From an uncultured Oscillospiraceae bacterium (GTDB lineage Bacteria; Bacillota; Clostridia; Oscillospirales; Oscillospiraceae), in the NCBI GenBank assembly GCA_900756575.1, contig CAAEKQ010000013.1:1-22522 (forward strand): 22,522 nucleotides of DNA, read 5' to 3'. The position numbers and the translations under genes are program-made. Below are positions 16,206 through 22,522 of the stretch, piece after piece. The notes below the pieces were generated by a model. It was not told where the DNA came from. It did not search any database and worked only from the letters and a program-made list of their open reading frames with translations. Numbering within the stretch: position 1 is the first letter of the stretch; every line of letters starts with the position of its first letter.

Positions 16206-19063
16206 TCATCCTCCTTTTTCAGTTCCTGGGGTTTGGTGGTCATAATGCGGTACAGCTCGGTGTTCTTGGGGAAATGGTCCACGAAAGGCAGGATCGTGGA
16301 GCCATAGAACAGCAGGCCCTCGCCCTCGCTGGAGTGGGTCACATAGGAAAGCTGGTGCGGGGAAATGCCCAGCTGCTTGGCGAGAATCTGCCGGTCCCCG
16401 CCCGCCTGGTTGAGCATATACACGAAGTCGGAGTTTTCAAAGATGTTCTCCACCTCGCGGGAAGAAAGCAGGTCCTTGACATTCTGCGTGATGCCGGTGG
16501 GGATGCCGCCCCACTTACGGAACCGCTTCCAAATCTCCACCGTGTAGGCGGCGGTCTGTTCCTCTTTCAAGAGCAGGTGCATCTCGTCGATGTAGTAGCG
16601 GGTGGACTTGTGGGCGGCGCGGTTGATGGTGACACGGTTCCACACCTGGTCCTGGACCACCAGCATACCGATTTTTTTCAGCTGCTTGCCCAGCTCCTTG
16701 ATGTCGTAGCAGACGATGCGGTTATTGATGTCCACATTGCTCTGGTGGTTGAACACATTGAGAGAGCCGGTCACATAGATTTCCAGCGCCGTGGCGATGT
16801 ACTGCGCCTCTTTCTCGTCCTGCGCCCGCAGCAGGTTGTAGAGGTCCTCCAGGATGGGCATATTCTCCGGGCGGGGGTCATTGAGATAATCCTGATAGAC
16901 CAGCCGCACACAGCGGTCAATGATGGTTTTCTGAACCGGCTGCAAGCCCTCTTTGCCGCCCACGATCAGCTCACACAGGGACAGAATGAAGTCGGACTTG
17001 AGGGACAGCGGACTTTCATCGTCCGAATAGTCCAGGTTCAAATCCATAGGGTTAATGTAATTGTTGCTGATGGGCGAAATCTTGATGACCTGCCCATGCA
17101 GGCGCTCCACCAGGGGCGCATACTCGGCCTCTGGATCACAGATGATGATGTCGTCATTGGTGAGCAGGAAGCAGTTGGCAATCTCGCGCTTTGCCGAAAA
17201 GCTCTTGCCGCTGTTGTGAACGATCAGGCCGTTGGCCAGCAGAAAATTCCCGTACTTGGGTACGGTGAGGTCATAGACCGGCACTTTTTCCGGCAGCCGC
17301 TGAAAGGCCACCCGGACCGCCACATGACCGCCGCTGAGCCGCTGGCCATCCGTGATTTTGTTCGCCTCGATAAACTGACCGTCTGCGTCCATAATCAGGT
17401 GGGTGTCCGTACAGCACAGCCGGGTCCCGTCCTCCAGCTCGATCACCTTCAGCTCGTCCACATATTTTTCAATGCGGATGTCTATGGCCCTGGCGTCCAC
17501 GATCTCGCCGGTATCGTAGTCATAGGCTTTCACCATTGCTTCCGTGATACCGGCCTCCACCAGCTCGGCAAAGGTCGGGGTGGACCCATCCGCCAGCAGG
17601 ATACGGGTCTTTCCATCGAAGCAGCCCGGTGTGCCGAGGATCAGGCCGTTGGGGTTTTTGAGCAGCTTGCGGTCCACCATAATCAGGTTGTTGGACAGGG
17701 CGTTGATACCGTAGTACAGCGCCTCTTTGCCGTTCTGGAACAGTTCCTGGGTGGTGAACGGAACAAAGATAGCCGTGGAACTGGTGGTCAGCCCTCGCTG
17801 AATCTCGATCTGATTGAGGCCCAGGGGCAGCGCGGACATCAGCCCTTCTTCCTGCTGGAAGTCAAGCCTTGTCAGCTGGCAGTTGTACTTCTGCGCGATG
17901 GAGCTGGCCTGGAATACATTGTTGTCCAGTTGCCGGGGATTGTCCGCCGTGTTCAGCACCAGGAAGGTCACAAGGAACATTCGCTCGTTCCGGCTCTGCA
18001 AATCCTGCAAGAGTTTCTTGGCCTCGGCACCGTAGGTGGCAAGGTCGGAGGGAATGATGTCCATGTCATATCCGGCGCGGACGGCCTTTTTCTGCTCCTC
18101 GATTTTGGATTTGTCCAGATCGGTGATTTTCCGCTTGACCGTTTTAATGGCTTTGATTTGGTCCACGGACTGGATATGGAGGCTGACGATCAGGCTGGAT
18201 TCCATGTCCAGGAAATCCGCCAGCATCCGGTCATTCAGCTCCGGCGCGAGAATCTGCAAAAAAGAAACAGCCCCGTATTTCTTACCCATACGGAACTGCT
18301 TGCCGGTGCGGAACTCAAAGCTGGACGGCGCAATGAAGTCCTTGGTGGACAGACCGGACGGAGCCAGCCACTCCCATTCAAAGCGGAACGGCACCTGTTC
18401 ATCCATGTGGAAAATGCCGTGAAGCTGTGCCAGCCGCGCCTTGCCGTCCAGGGACTCGGCGGCCACGCCCACACGCTTGAAGTTATTGAGAATATCGGTC
18501 TCAATGCGCTCCAGACGGGGCTTGGCGGCTTTGAGGCTGTCGGCGTCAACCCCGAATGTGAGGTACTTGGTCTTGATAAGGCCGTTGTTGCCCTTTGCCA
18601 GCTGGTTTTGCAGCATGGTCATGTACTCCACCCGGATGGTGTCAAAATCATCGCCCTGGAGAGGAATGTTGATGGCACGGGCAAAGGTCTCCTCGGAGGC
18701 TGCCAGGTTCAAAAAGGACAGCTGAAACTGAATGGAGCTGTCAAAGTAGTTGAGGAAATCGCACCAGCCCTCGAAGATCGCCGCCTTGTCCTCGTTCTGC
18801 GAGAGCTGATAGTTGATGTCCTGAAACTGGATGGTCTTGGTGTAATGGCCGTCTGCCACCCGGCAGATGCCGTCCGGCCACATCCGCTCATAGGGGATGC
18901 TGTCCTGGGCCGACTTCTCTTTCCGGTCTGTGCGGTTGGCACGGGCGATGGCGGCCTCGATCTGCCTTCTGTCGGCACGGGACAATCGTTTCTTCTTGGA
19001 AACCGGCGGCTGTTTGCCATCCTTATCGGCCTGCCGGTTTTTCGTTGCGGTGAACAATGTCAT
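16202..19063 (-). CDS. virB4: VirB4/TraC-like type IV secretion ATPase, interrupted by an in-frame intein
   Basis: This 953-residue precursor is the VirB4-type motor ATPase that energises conjugative type IV secretion at the inner face of the membrane. The N-terminal half has the usual VirB4 features (GDDFDTIRVEYMTMLQNQLA; YGAVSFLQILAPELNDRMLA). The Walker A motif is split: GTPG (477-480), then a 137-residue intein (481-617), then SGKSFSAKREI. Removing the intein gives GTPGSGKS, a canonical P-loop, and an 816-residue protein of usual length. Walker B is RYYIDEMH, with the Asp at 826. The ATG was chosen because AAGGAGG lies just upstream (short, about 3-nt spacing) and the upstream part of the ORF only shadows prgI, with which the gene overlaps by 41 nt. 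Confidence 0.93.
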   Translation of the reverse strand: MTLFTATKNRQADKDGKQPPVSKKKRLSRADRRQIEAAIARANRTDRKEKSAQDSIPYERMWPDGICRVADGHYTKTIQFQDINYQLSQNEDKAAIFEGWCDFLNYFDSSIQFQLSFLNLAASEETFARAINIPLQGDDFDTIRVEYMTMLQNQLAKGNNGLIKTKYLTFGVDADSLKAAKPRLERIETDILNNFKRVGVAAESLDGKARLAQLHGIFHMDEQVPFRFEWEWLAPSGLSTKDFIAPSSFEFRTGKQFRMGKKYGAVSFLQILAPELNDRMLADFLDMESSLIVSLHIQSVDQIKAIKTVKRKITDLDKSKIEEQKKAVRAGYDMDIIPSDLATYGAEAKKLLQDLQSRNERMFLVTFLVLNTADNPRQLDNNVFQASSIAQKYNCQLTRLDFQQEEGLMSALPLGLNQIEIQRGLTTSSTAIFVPFTTQELFQNGKEALYYGINALSNNLIMVDRKLLKNPNGLILGTPGCFDGKTRILLADGSTPTFAELVEAGITEAMVKAYDYDTGEIVDARAIDIRIEKYVDELKVIELEDGTRLCCTDTHLIMDADGQFIEANKITDGQRLSGGHVAVRVAFQRLPEKVPVYDLTVPKYGNFLLANGLIVHNSGKSFSAKREIANCFLLTNDDIIICDPEAEYAPLVERLHGQVIKISPISNNYINPMDLNLDYSDDESPLSLKSDFILSLCELIVGGKEGLQPVQKTIIDRCVRLVYQDYLNDPRPENMPILEDLYNLLRAQDEKEAQYIATALEIYVTGSLNVFNHQSNVDINNRIVCYDIKELGKQLKKIGMLVVQDQVWNRVTINRAAHKSTRYYIDEMHLLLKEEQTAAYTVEIWKRFRKWGGIPTGITQNVKDLLSSREVENIFENSDFVYMLNQAGGDRQILAKQLGISPHQLSYVTHSSEGEGLLFYGSTILPFVDHFPKNTELYRIMTTKPQELKKEDE
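17213..17623 (-). other. Mini-intein in the VirB4 Walker A motif
   Basis: The insert encodes 137 residues with the signatures of a splicing-competent intein. Cys1 opens block A (CFDGKTRILLADGS). Block B is CTDTHLIMDADG with the TxxH pattern. Block F is VYDLTVPKYGNFLLANG. Block G ends with His-Asn, followed by Ser as the +1 extein residue (LIVHN^S). There is no room for, and no sign of, a LAGLIDADG or HNH homing endonuclease. The insertion point is exactly inside GTPG^SGKS, so VirB4 can bind ATP properly only after splicing. The frame is kept with no stop, and all key residues (Cys1, block B Thr/His, terminal His-Asn, Ser+1) are present, so splicing is expected. Confidence 0.93.
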
Positions 19064-19409
19064 ACACCTCCTTGTCGAGTTTTTCCTGCCGTTCCAGAAC
19101 GGCATAGAAATTGTTGGTCTTATACGGGCGCTGTTTGGGGCGGATAACGGCCACCTTGATGATGTTGCCCACGATCTTTTCCAGGGGCTGGCCGTGCTTC
19201 TCATACATTGCCATCAGAAAGAAGGGCAGCATGACCAGCATCATACACATAGCAGCCACGCTGTTTCCCACAGGCCCCCGGAGTAAAAAGAACAGCGGTA
19301 CGCCGATGAGCGCCCCGCCGCCGAAGCAGATCAGCTGCCTCTTGGTTAAATTGAACGCGACCTTGGTTTTGACTTTCGTAAGGTCCTTGGGTACGGGTAC
19401 ATAAGCCAA
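19023..19409 (-). CDS. prgI: PrgI family membrane protein of the type IV secretion system
   Basis: A 128-residue protein of the PrgI/TcpE-like family, a VirB3-like subunit usually encoded directly before virB4. It starts (L/M)AYVPVPKDLTKVKTKV and has two adjacent transmembrane segments (LICFGGGALIGVPLFFLL and VAAMCMMLVMLPFFLMAMY), followed by a basic cytoplasmic tail. The start is a TTG at 19409 placed 8 nt after AAGGAGG; no ATG fits, and the family N-terminus begins here. The 3' end overlaps virB4 by 41 nt. It probably recruits VirB4 to the membrane channel. Confidence 0.88.
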   Translation of the reverse strand: MAYVPVPKDLTKVKTKVAFNLTKRQLICFGGGALIGVPLFFLLRGPVGNSVAAMCMMLVMLPFFLMAMYEKHGQPLEKIVGNIIKVAVIRPKQRPYKTNNFYAVLERQEKLDKEVYDIVHRNEKPAGR

Positions 19410-19426
19410 AGGGATTACCTCCTTCT

Positions 19427-19963
19427 TTATGGAAATGAGATCGAACTGTTTACTTCGTTGCCCCACACATCCCATCCGGGTGCGGTTTGACGGGCAAACA
19501 GCTCAATGCGCGGCAAATCACCCATAAGTTCCACAATCCGATCCCTAACAATATCAGGTTTCTTGCTGTGCTGCTCAACAGGTGCAAAAATCAACTGCCG
19601 GACGCTGGCGCTCTTTCTCTTGGGTTTTCCTTTCACGGCCAGCAGACAAATCTCAGCGTTGCTTCTGGTCCACCAGCCAAGCCCCATCAGAAAGCCGTTT
19701 CCTGATTTATTCTGCTTGACCCAGACAAACGCAACAGTTTTGAAAGTGAATCCCCACGCCTTAATGAGTTTCAATGCTTCGGGCAGTTTTGGAAAGGTAC
19801 ACCACAGAAACAAGACACTGGTATCGGCTGCCAGCTTAGATACAGGAAGCTGATACAACTGTTCATCCGACATGGTTGGGTAATGGTTTTGGGCTGCCCC
19901 TTTCACCTTGCCACTGCGATAGCTCCAGGGAGGGTCTGCATAAATGATTTGATATTTTCCCAT
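19427..19963 (-). CDS. MT-A70 family N6-adenine methyltransferase
   Basis: A 178-residue protein of the MT-A70 family with catalytic motif DPPW at residues 10-13 (IIYADPPWSYRSG) and the conserved region GLGWWTRSNAEICLLAVKG. It would methylate adenine N6 in DNA (or possibly RNA) and has no restriction partner in view. It starts at an ATG with AAGGAGGG, which overlaps the stop codon of the virB6-like gene, so translation is coupled. It sits between virB6-like and prgI genes, a position normally without an enzyme, and its sequence looks visibly less GC-rich than its neighbours, suggesting later acquisition. It could protect the element from host restriction or modify element DNA. Confidence 0.88.
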   Translation of the reverse strand: MGKYQIIYADPPWSYRSGKVKGAAQNHYPTMSDEQLYQLPVSKLAADTSVLFLWCTFPKLPEALKLIKAWGFTFKTVAFVWVKQNKSGNGFLMGLGWWTRSNAEICLLAVKGKPKRKSASVRQLIFAPVEQHSKKPDIVRDRIVELMGDLPRIELFARQTAPGWDVWGNEVNSSISFP

Positions 19964-19974
19964 ACGAACCCTCC

Positions 19975-20844
19975 TTAATGTGCATTGAAAACGGATTTTG
20001 CGAGGCTGCCGGTCTTAAAGAGCGTAAAGCACAACAGGACTGTATAGCCCACACAGCTCCAAATGGCCATAATGATGTCGGATTCGGTGGCGATACTCTG
20101 CACCAGCACGGCGTAGATTGCCACACAGACGATGATGAGAAATGCCTGGAAGCCCAGGGCGATCAACGAGCGCAGATAGTTCTGCCCCATACCGCCCCAT
20201 TCCTTTCCCATCATGGTGGCCATAGGGATGGGGGCCACCGATGCGACCAAATATATTTCCAACATTCTGCCGTAAATGACAATGAAAATGCAGATATAGA
20301 GCGCCCACATGGTAATGCCGATAAAGATGGATTGGAACCACAGGCCGAACAACGGCCCCAGGTCCATATCCATCAGCCGGGACTCCATATCGGTCATGAC
20401 AGAGGAGATGTCGATGGAAGCGTCGGAACCGATGATACCCGCCGCCTGCGCCACCACGCTTTGGGTGGCGTCAAACACGCCCATCACGATGTTCCAGGTG
20501 TTTGAGACAATGAGGATGGCGGCGGCAGATTTGAACACCCACTTGAAGATCATCCAGGTGTCCACATCATGCAGGTTGTTCTTGTCGGTAATCATCTGAA
20601 TCAGCTCCAGCGTCATCACGATAGCCAGGATCACGCCAGCAATCGGCACCATGATGGAGTTGGAGAGGTTCTGGATCATGCTGAAAATGCTCCCGTTCCA
20701 CCCTTGCGGGGTCTGGCCCACCTGCGTCGCAATGTCTGCGACCTGCTGGTTCACGCTATCGAACATCCCCGATAAGTTGCTCATAATGCCGCCTACCAAC
20801 ATTTCCTTGAGCCAGTCAGTAAGGGCATCGAGTAAGAAATCCAT
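19975..20844 (-). CDS. VirB6/TrbL-like polytopic membrane protein
   Basis: A 289-residue membrane protein, the channel component equivalent to VirB6/TrbL in Gram-positive ICEs. The start is MDFLLDALTDWLKEMLVGGI. Hydrophobic segments lie at about 64-86 (IMVPIAGVILAIVMTLELI), 102-124, 165-195 (two close segments), 225-248 (LIALGFQAFLIIVCVAIYAV) and 257-280. The conserved loop MLEIYLVASVAPIPMATM is typical of this family. It has GAAAGGAGG about 9 nt upstream. It is encoded directly after the Maff2 protein and before the MT-A70 methyltransferase, within the secretion operon. Confidence 0.87.
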   Translation of the reverse strand: MDFLLDALTDWLKEMLVGGIMSNLSGMFDSVNQQVADIATQVGQTPQGWNGSIFSMIQNLSNSIMVPIAGVILAIVMTLELIQMITDKNNLHDVDTWMIFKWVFKSAAAILIVSNTWNIVMGVFDATQSVVAQAAGIIGSDASIDISSVMTDMESRLMDMDLGPLFGLWFQSIFIGITMWALYICIFIVIYGRMLEIYLVASVAPIPMATMMGKEWGGMGQNYLRSLIALGFQAFLIIVCVAIYAVLVQSIATESDIIMAIWSCVGYTVLLCFTLFKTGSLAKSVFNAH

Positions 20845-20864
20845 GCGGTGTCAACCTCCTTTCA

Positions 20865-20892
20865 GCCGCCCCCGCTTGGGGGCAGGGGCGGC
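20865..20892 (-). promoter_or_regulatory. GC-rich hairpin between Maff2 and virB6-like genes
   Basis: An 8-bp inverted repeat, GCCGCCCC and GGGGCGGC, encloses a second possible tighter stem, GCCCCC-AAGC-GGGGGC. It lies just upstream of the ribosome site of the virB6-like gene and after the Maff2 stop codon, and has no U-run. It probably affects mRNA processing or stability so that Maff2 is made in excess over VirB6, rather than ending transcription. This role is inferred. Confidence 0.45.
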
Positions 20893-20927
20893 AAGGATTT
20901 CTTATGACAGCTTAACGACGGGCGCGA

Positions 20928-21146
20928 TCAGACAGTGAACAGGCCGGAAAGCAGGGGTACGAGGACCATGCCGACCACGGCGACGCCAGCGCCAGCCATG
21001 AGCTGTTTCATGCCCTGGCTCTTCGCGCCGGGGTTGTCGTTGCCATAACCTTCCAGCAGGTTGATGACACCCCAGATGCCCAGACCGGCACCCAGAGCAA
21101 TAACGAGGGTCTGAAGAACGGTGATAGCCTGATTGAAAAATGCCAT
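20928..21146 (-). CDS. Maff2 family small membrane protein (VirB2-like candidate)
   Basis: A 72-residue hydrophobic protein of the Maff2 family: MAFFNQAITVLQTLVIALGA, then GIWGVINLLEGYGNDNPGAK, then a second membrane helix (AGAGVAVVGMVLVPLLSGLF). Two helices and a short loop, at the head of the secretion operon after virD4, resemble a VirB2-type pilin or channel subunit; this role is inferred. The ATG is fixed by the family N-terminus, yet no Shine-Dalgarno sequence precedes it, which is unusual among the strong ribosome sites here and may relate to the structured leader upstream. Confidence 0.87.
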   Translation of the reverse strand: MAFFNQAITVLQTLVIALGAGLGIWGVINLLEGYGNDNPGAKSQGMKQLMAGAGVAVVGMVLVPLLSGLFTV

Positions 21147-21362
21147 AAATTAAAGTTAGCCGGAATCATTTGAAAAGTTTGATTTAGTCATTCATAGGCA
21201 TACAAAAGCCGGAACAATCTGCCGCCCGGTTTCCGGGGGCTGATTCCGGCTGTCCTCCTTTTTTCATTATTTTTTGGTGATTGTCCGCTTTGTACGCCGA
21301 TGGCCCCATCCGGGGCGGTTGAGGCGGGTAGATAAGATCACTCCTTTCACAGCGGAACAGAT
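21147..21362 (-). promoter_or_regulatory. Structured leader between virD4 and Maff2 with alternative pairings
   Basis: This gap of about 216 nt has no convincing gene. On the minus strand, TGATTCCGGCT's complement (21251-21241) can pair perfectly over 11 bp with the arm at 21168-21158, ending 12 nt before the Maff2 start codon. Alternatively its outer 8 nt pair with the arm at 21214-21207. The latter structure encloses a second hairpin (CCCGG-TTT-CCGGG at 21225-21237) and is followed by TTTTG, like a weak terminator. The two structures exclude each other. Two Shine-Dalgarno-like runs (21341-21347 and about 21255-21262) have no well-placed start codon. A regulatory leader is inferred; no promoter consensus was convincing. 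Confidence 0.45.
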
Positions 21363-22187
21363 TTACGCGCCCTCTGCATCTACTTCATACACATCGTAGA
21401 CCTCGTTGGGCTTGAGCTTGAGGCGGGTGGACAGGAACGCCTCGATGTCAAAGGCGTTCTTGGGGTCCGCGTCGGCGGTGTACGGGTAATTGGGGTGCTT
21501 GGTGATGTCGTACTTGTCCGAGAAGAAAGGCCGCACACCACGCAGCTGGAGGATGCACTTGCCGCCGTCCATGACGGCCAGTTCATCCTGGCTCATAAGC
21601 TCTTTGCCGAGCTTTTGGTAGTTGAGAGAGTGGGAGGTTTCCCGCCCACGGTTCTCGCCGGTGTTGTAGGTGTCGATGGTCTCCTTGCCCAGCACGGCGG
21701 CCAGCTCCTTGAGGGTGGTCGGCTCCTTGCCGCCCAGGAAGATGGAGGTATCCATGTTGCCGATGATGGTATCGGCGTTGTCCTTGTAAATAGCTTTGAG
21801 CTGGGACTGCGCTTGCAGCACCAGACAGGCGGAGATCTCACGGCTGCGGATGGTGGCGACCAGTTTCTCCAGCTTGGGAATCTGGCCGATGTTGGCACAC
21901 TCGTCAATGAGGCAGCGCACATGGACCGGCAGCCGCCCGCCGTACACATCGTCCGCCTTTTCACACAAGAGGTTGAACAGCTGGGTGTAGCACATGGAGA
22001 TCAGGAAGTTAAAGCTATCGTCCGTATCGCTCATAATGAGGAACAGGGCAGTTTTCCGATCTCCCAGGGTGTCCAGCTCCAGCTCGTCGTAGGAAGTGAC
22101 CTCCCGCAGTTCCGCAATGTCGAATACGGCAAGGCGCGCACCGCAGGAAATCAGAATGGATTTTGCGGTTTTGCCAGAGACAAATTG
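21363..22187 (-). pseudogene. VirD4/TraG coupling protein, C-terminal fragment
   Basis: The frame encodes the last ~270 residues of a VirD4-type coupling ATPase, which links the relaxase-DNA complex to the secretion channel. Visible family features are GKTAKSILISCGARLAVFDI at the 5' end, LDTLGDRKTALFLIMSDTDD, the Walker B region VRCLIDECANIGQIPKLEKL, and the C-terminal region through DGGKCILQLRGVRPFFSDKY. A normal protein has about 600 residues with Walker A and N-terminal membrane helices; these are missing. The frame meets a stop (TGA at 22190-22188) just beyond the point where similarity ends, and no start codon with a ribosome site precedes the conserved sequence; the first ATG in frame is at 22034. 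The fragment probably arose by insertion or deletion with a junction near 22178. Confidence 0.8.
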
Positions 22188-22221
22188 TCAAGGACTTTTT
22201 CATCAAATTCACAAAAAATCT

Positions 22222-22259
22222 AAAAAAGGTGTCAGAAGCACCGTATGGCTCCTAACACC
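22222..22259 (-). terminator. Rho-independent terminator of the right-edge gene
   Basis: A 12-bp stem (arms 22259-22248 and 22239-22228, with two G-U pairs) and an 8-nt loop are followed on the minus strand by six T residues. It starts 12 nt after the TAA of the right-edge gene. It would also insulate the truncated virD4 and the downstream operon from transcription entering from the right. Confidence 0.85.
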
Positions 22260-22271
22260 TCGTTTGATAGA

Positions 22272-22522
22272 TTACATTTTTCCGTTCAACAGGTCTTTGC
22301 AGAGATACGCATAGTCTGGCAGCTGGTTGATATATGGCTCCCAGCGCCGCTTGATTTCGGCCAATTCCAGCGGGTCGGCTGCTTCCAGTGCATGATCGTT
22401 GCCCGTCATATACAAAACATCCATAGCAACATCATCCAAACACCTGCCGCAGAGATCGGCGGCAGATTCTATCCTGATACCGGTATCCACATAGACTGGA
22501 TTTACGCCAATCGTCAGCCAAA
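22272..22522 (-). CDS. Unrecognised protein, C-terminal part (5' end outside window)
   Basis: The frame is open to the window edge and gives about 83 residues ending in CKDLLNGKM. A GTG at 22490 could start a 72-residue protein (DTGIRIESAADLCGRCLDDV...), but it has no ribosome site and in-frame codons continue upstream (WLTIGVNPVYV), so this is more likely the end of a longer gene. The sequence is acidic and helical with three Cys residues; I recognise no family. It is followed by a strong terminator and then by the virD4 fragment, so it probably belongs to the DNA that interrupts virD4 rather than to the core transfer operon. Confidence 0.55.
   Translation of the reverse strand, partial: WLTIGVNPVYVDTGIRIESAADLCGRCLDDVAMDVLYMTGNDHALEAADPLELAEIKRRWEPYINQLPDYAYLCKDLLNGKM

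Noticed and set aside
16274..19147. Plus-strand ORF of 957 codons opposite virB4
   Set aside because: Antisense shadow of virB4; it would even read through the intein region, and its product resembles no family.
21267..21341. 24-codon basic peptide in the Maff2 leader (GTG start)
   Set aside because: The GTG overlaps the only ribosome-site-like sequence, so there is no spacing for initiation. It could still be a leader peptide, but there is no support from this sequence alone.
22015..22212. 65-codon ORF across the VirD4 junction
   Set aside because: It runs out of frame over clear VirD4 coding sequence and has no recognisable domain.
22179..22271. 3' end of a second group II intron before the VirD4 fragment
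   Set aside because: The sequence GGAGCCATACGG is only superficially like intron domain V; the hairpin is instead a terminator followed by a T-run, and no AY end with a domain VI bulge is seen.
1..22522. CRISPR arrays, tRNA or rRNA genes, oriT, integrase and relaxase
   Set aside because: No repeat-spacer pattern, RNA gene signature or relaxase/integrase motif was found; these parts of the element must lie outside the window.

Overview
The window is most of the conserved transfer module of an integrative and conjugative element (ICE) of the Tn1549/CTn type, as found in gut Clostridia (Oscillospiraceae, Lachnospiraceae). The evidence is the gene content and order, the fairly GC-rich sequence with strong AAGGAGG ribosome sites, and coding on the minus strand only. 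The host species cannot be named from the sequence. The relaxase, integrase, oriT and element ends are not in the window. No rRNA, tRNA or CRISPR was seen.

Reading in the direction of transcription (right to left): a partial unrecognised gene (22272-22522) with a strong terminator; a 5'-truncated VirD4/TraG coupling protein (21363-22187); a roughly 216-nt structured leader; a Maff2 small membrane protein; a VirB6/TrbL-like channel protein; an MT-A70 adenine methyltransferase; a PrgI-like membrane protein; the VirB4 ATPase, carrying an intein; a small conserved protein; a membrane-anchored CHAP peptidoglycan hydrolase; DUF4315 and DUF4366 proteins; a Cys-rich small protein; topoisomerase III; a 93-aa conserved protein; a CHC2 zinc-finger plus ArdC/YodL fusion ORF; a TTRAP protein; and a ~2400-aa ArdC/MutS-I/methyltransferase/SNF2-helicase protein, inside which a tnpV gene is read in another frame. 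Genes are tightly packed, many with 4-nt or longer start/stop overlaps, so this is essentially one long operon. The right part builds the type IV secretion channel. The left part handles DNA (topoisomerase, primase-like zinc finger, antirestriction, methylation, helicase).

The most striking feature is a 137-residue mini-intein placed exactly inside the Walker A P-loop of VirB4 (GTPG^SGKS). Other intrusions lie nearby. The helicase ORF stops just after its DEAH box, where the minus strand reads GTGCG followed by several hairpins, which looks like the 5' end of a group II intron cut by the window edge. VirD4 has lost its N-terminal half, including Walker A, at a junction near 22180. Three different ATPases of the element are therefore interrupted in or near nucleotide-binding motifs. 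Unless splicing restores the first two and an intact VirD4 exists elsewhere, this copy may not transfer by itself.
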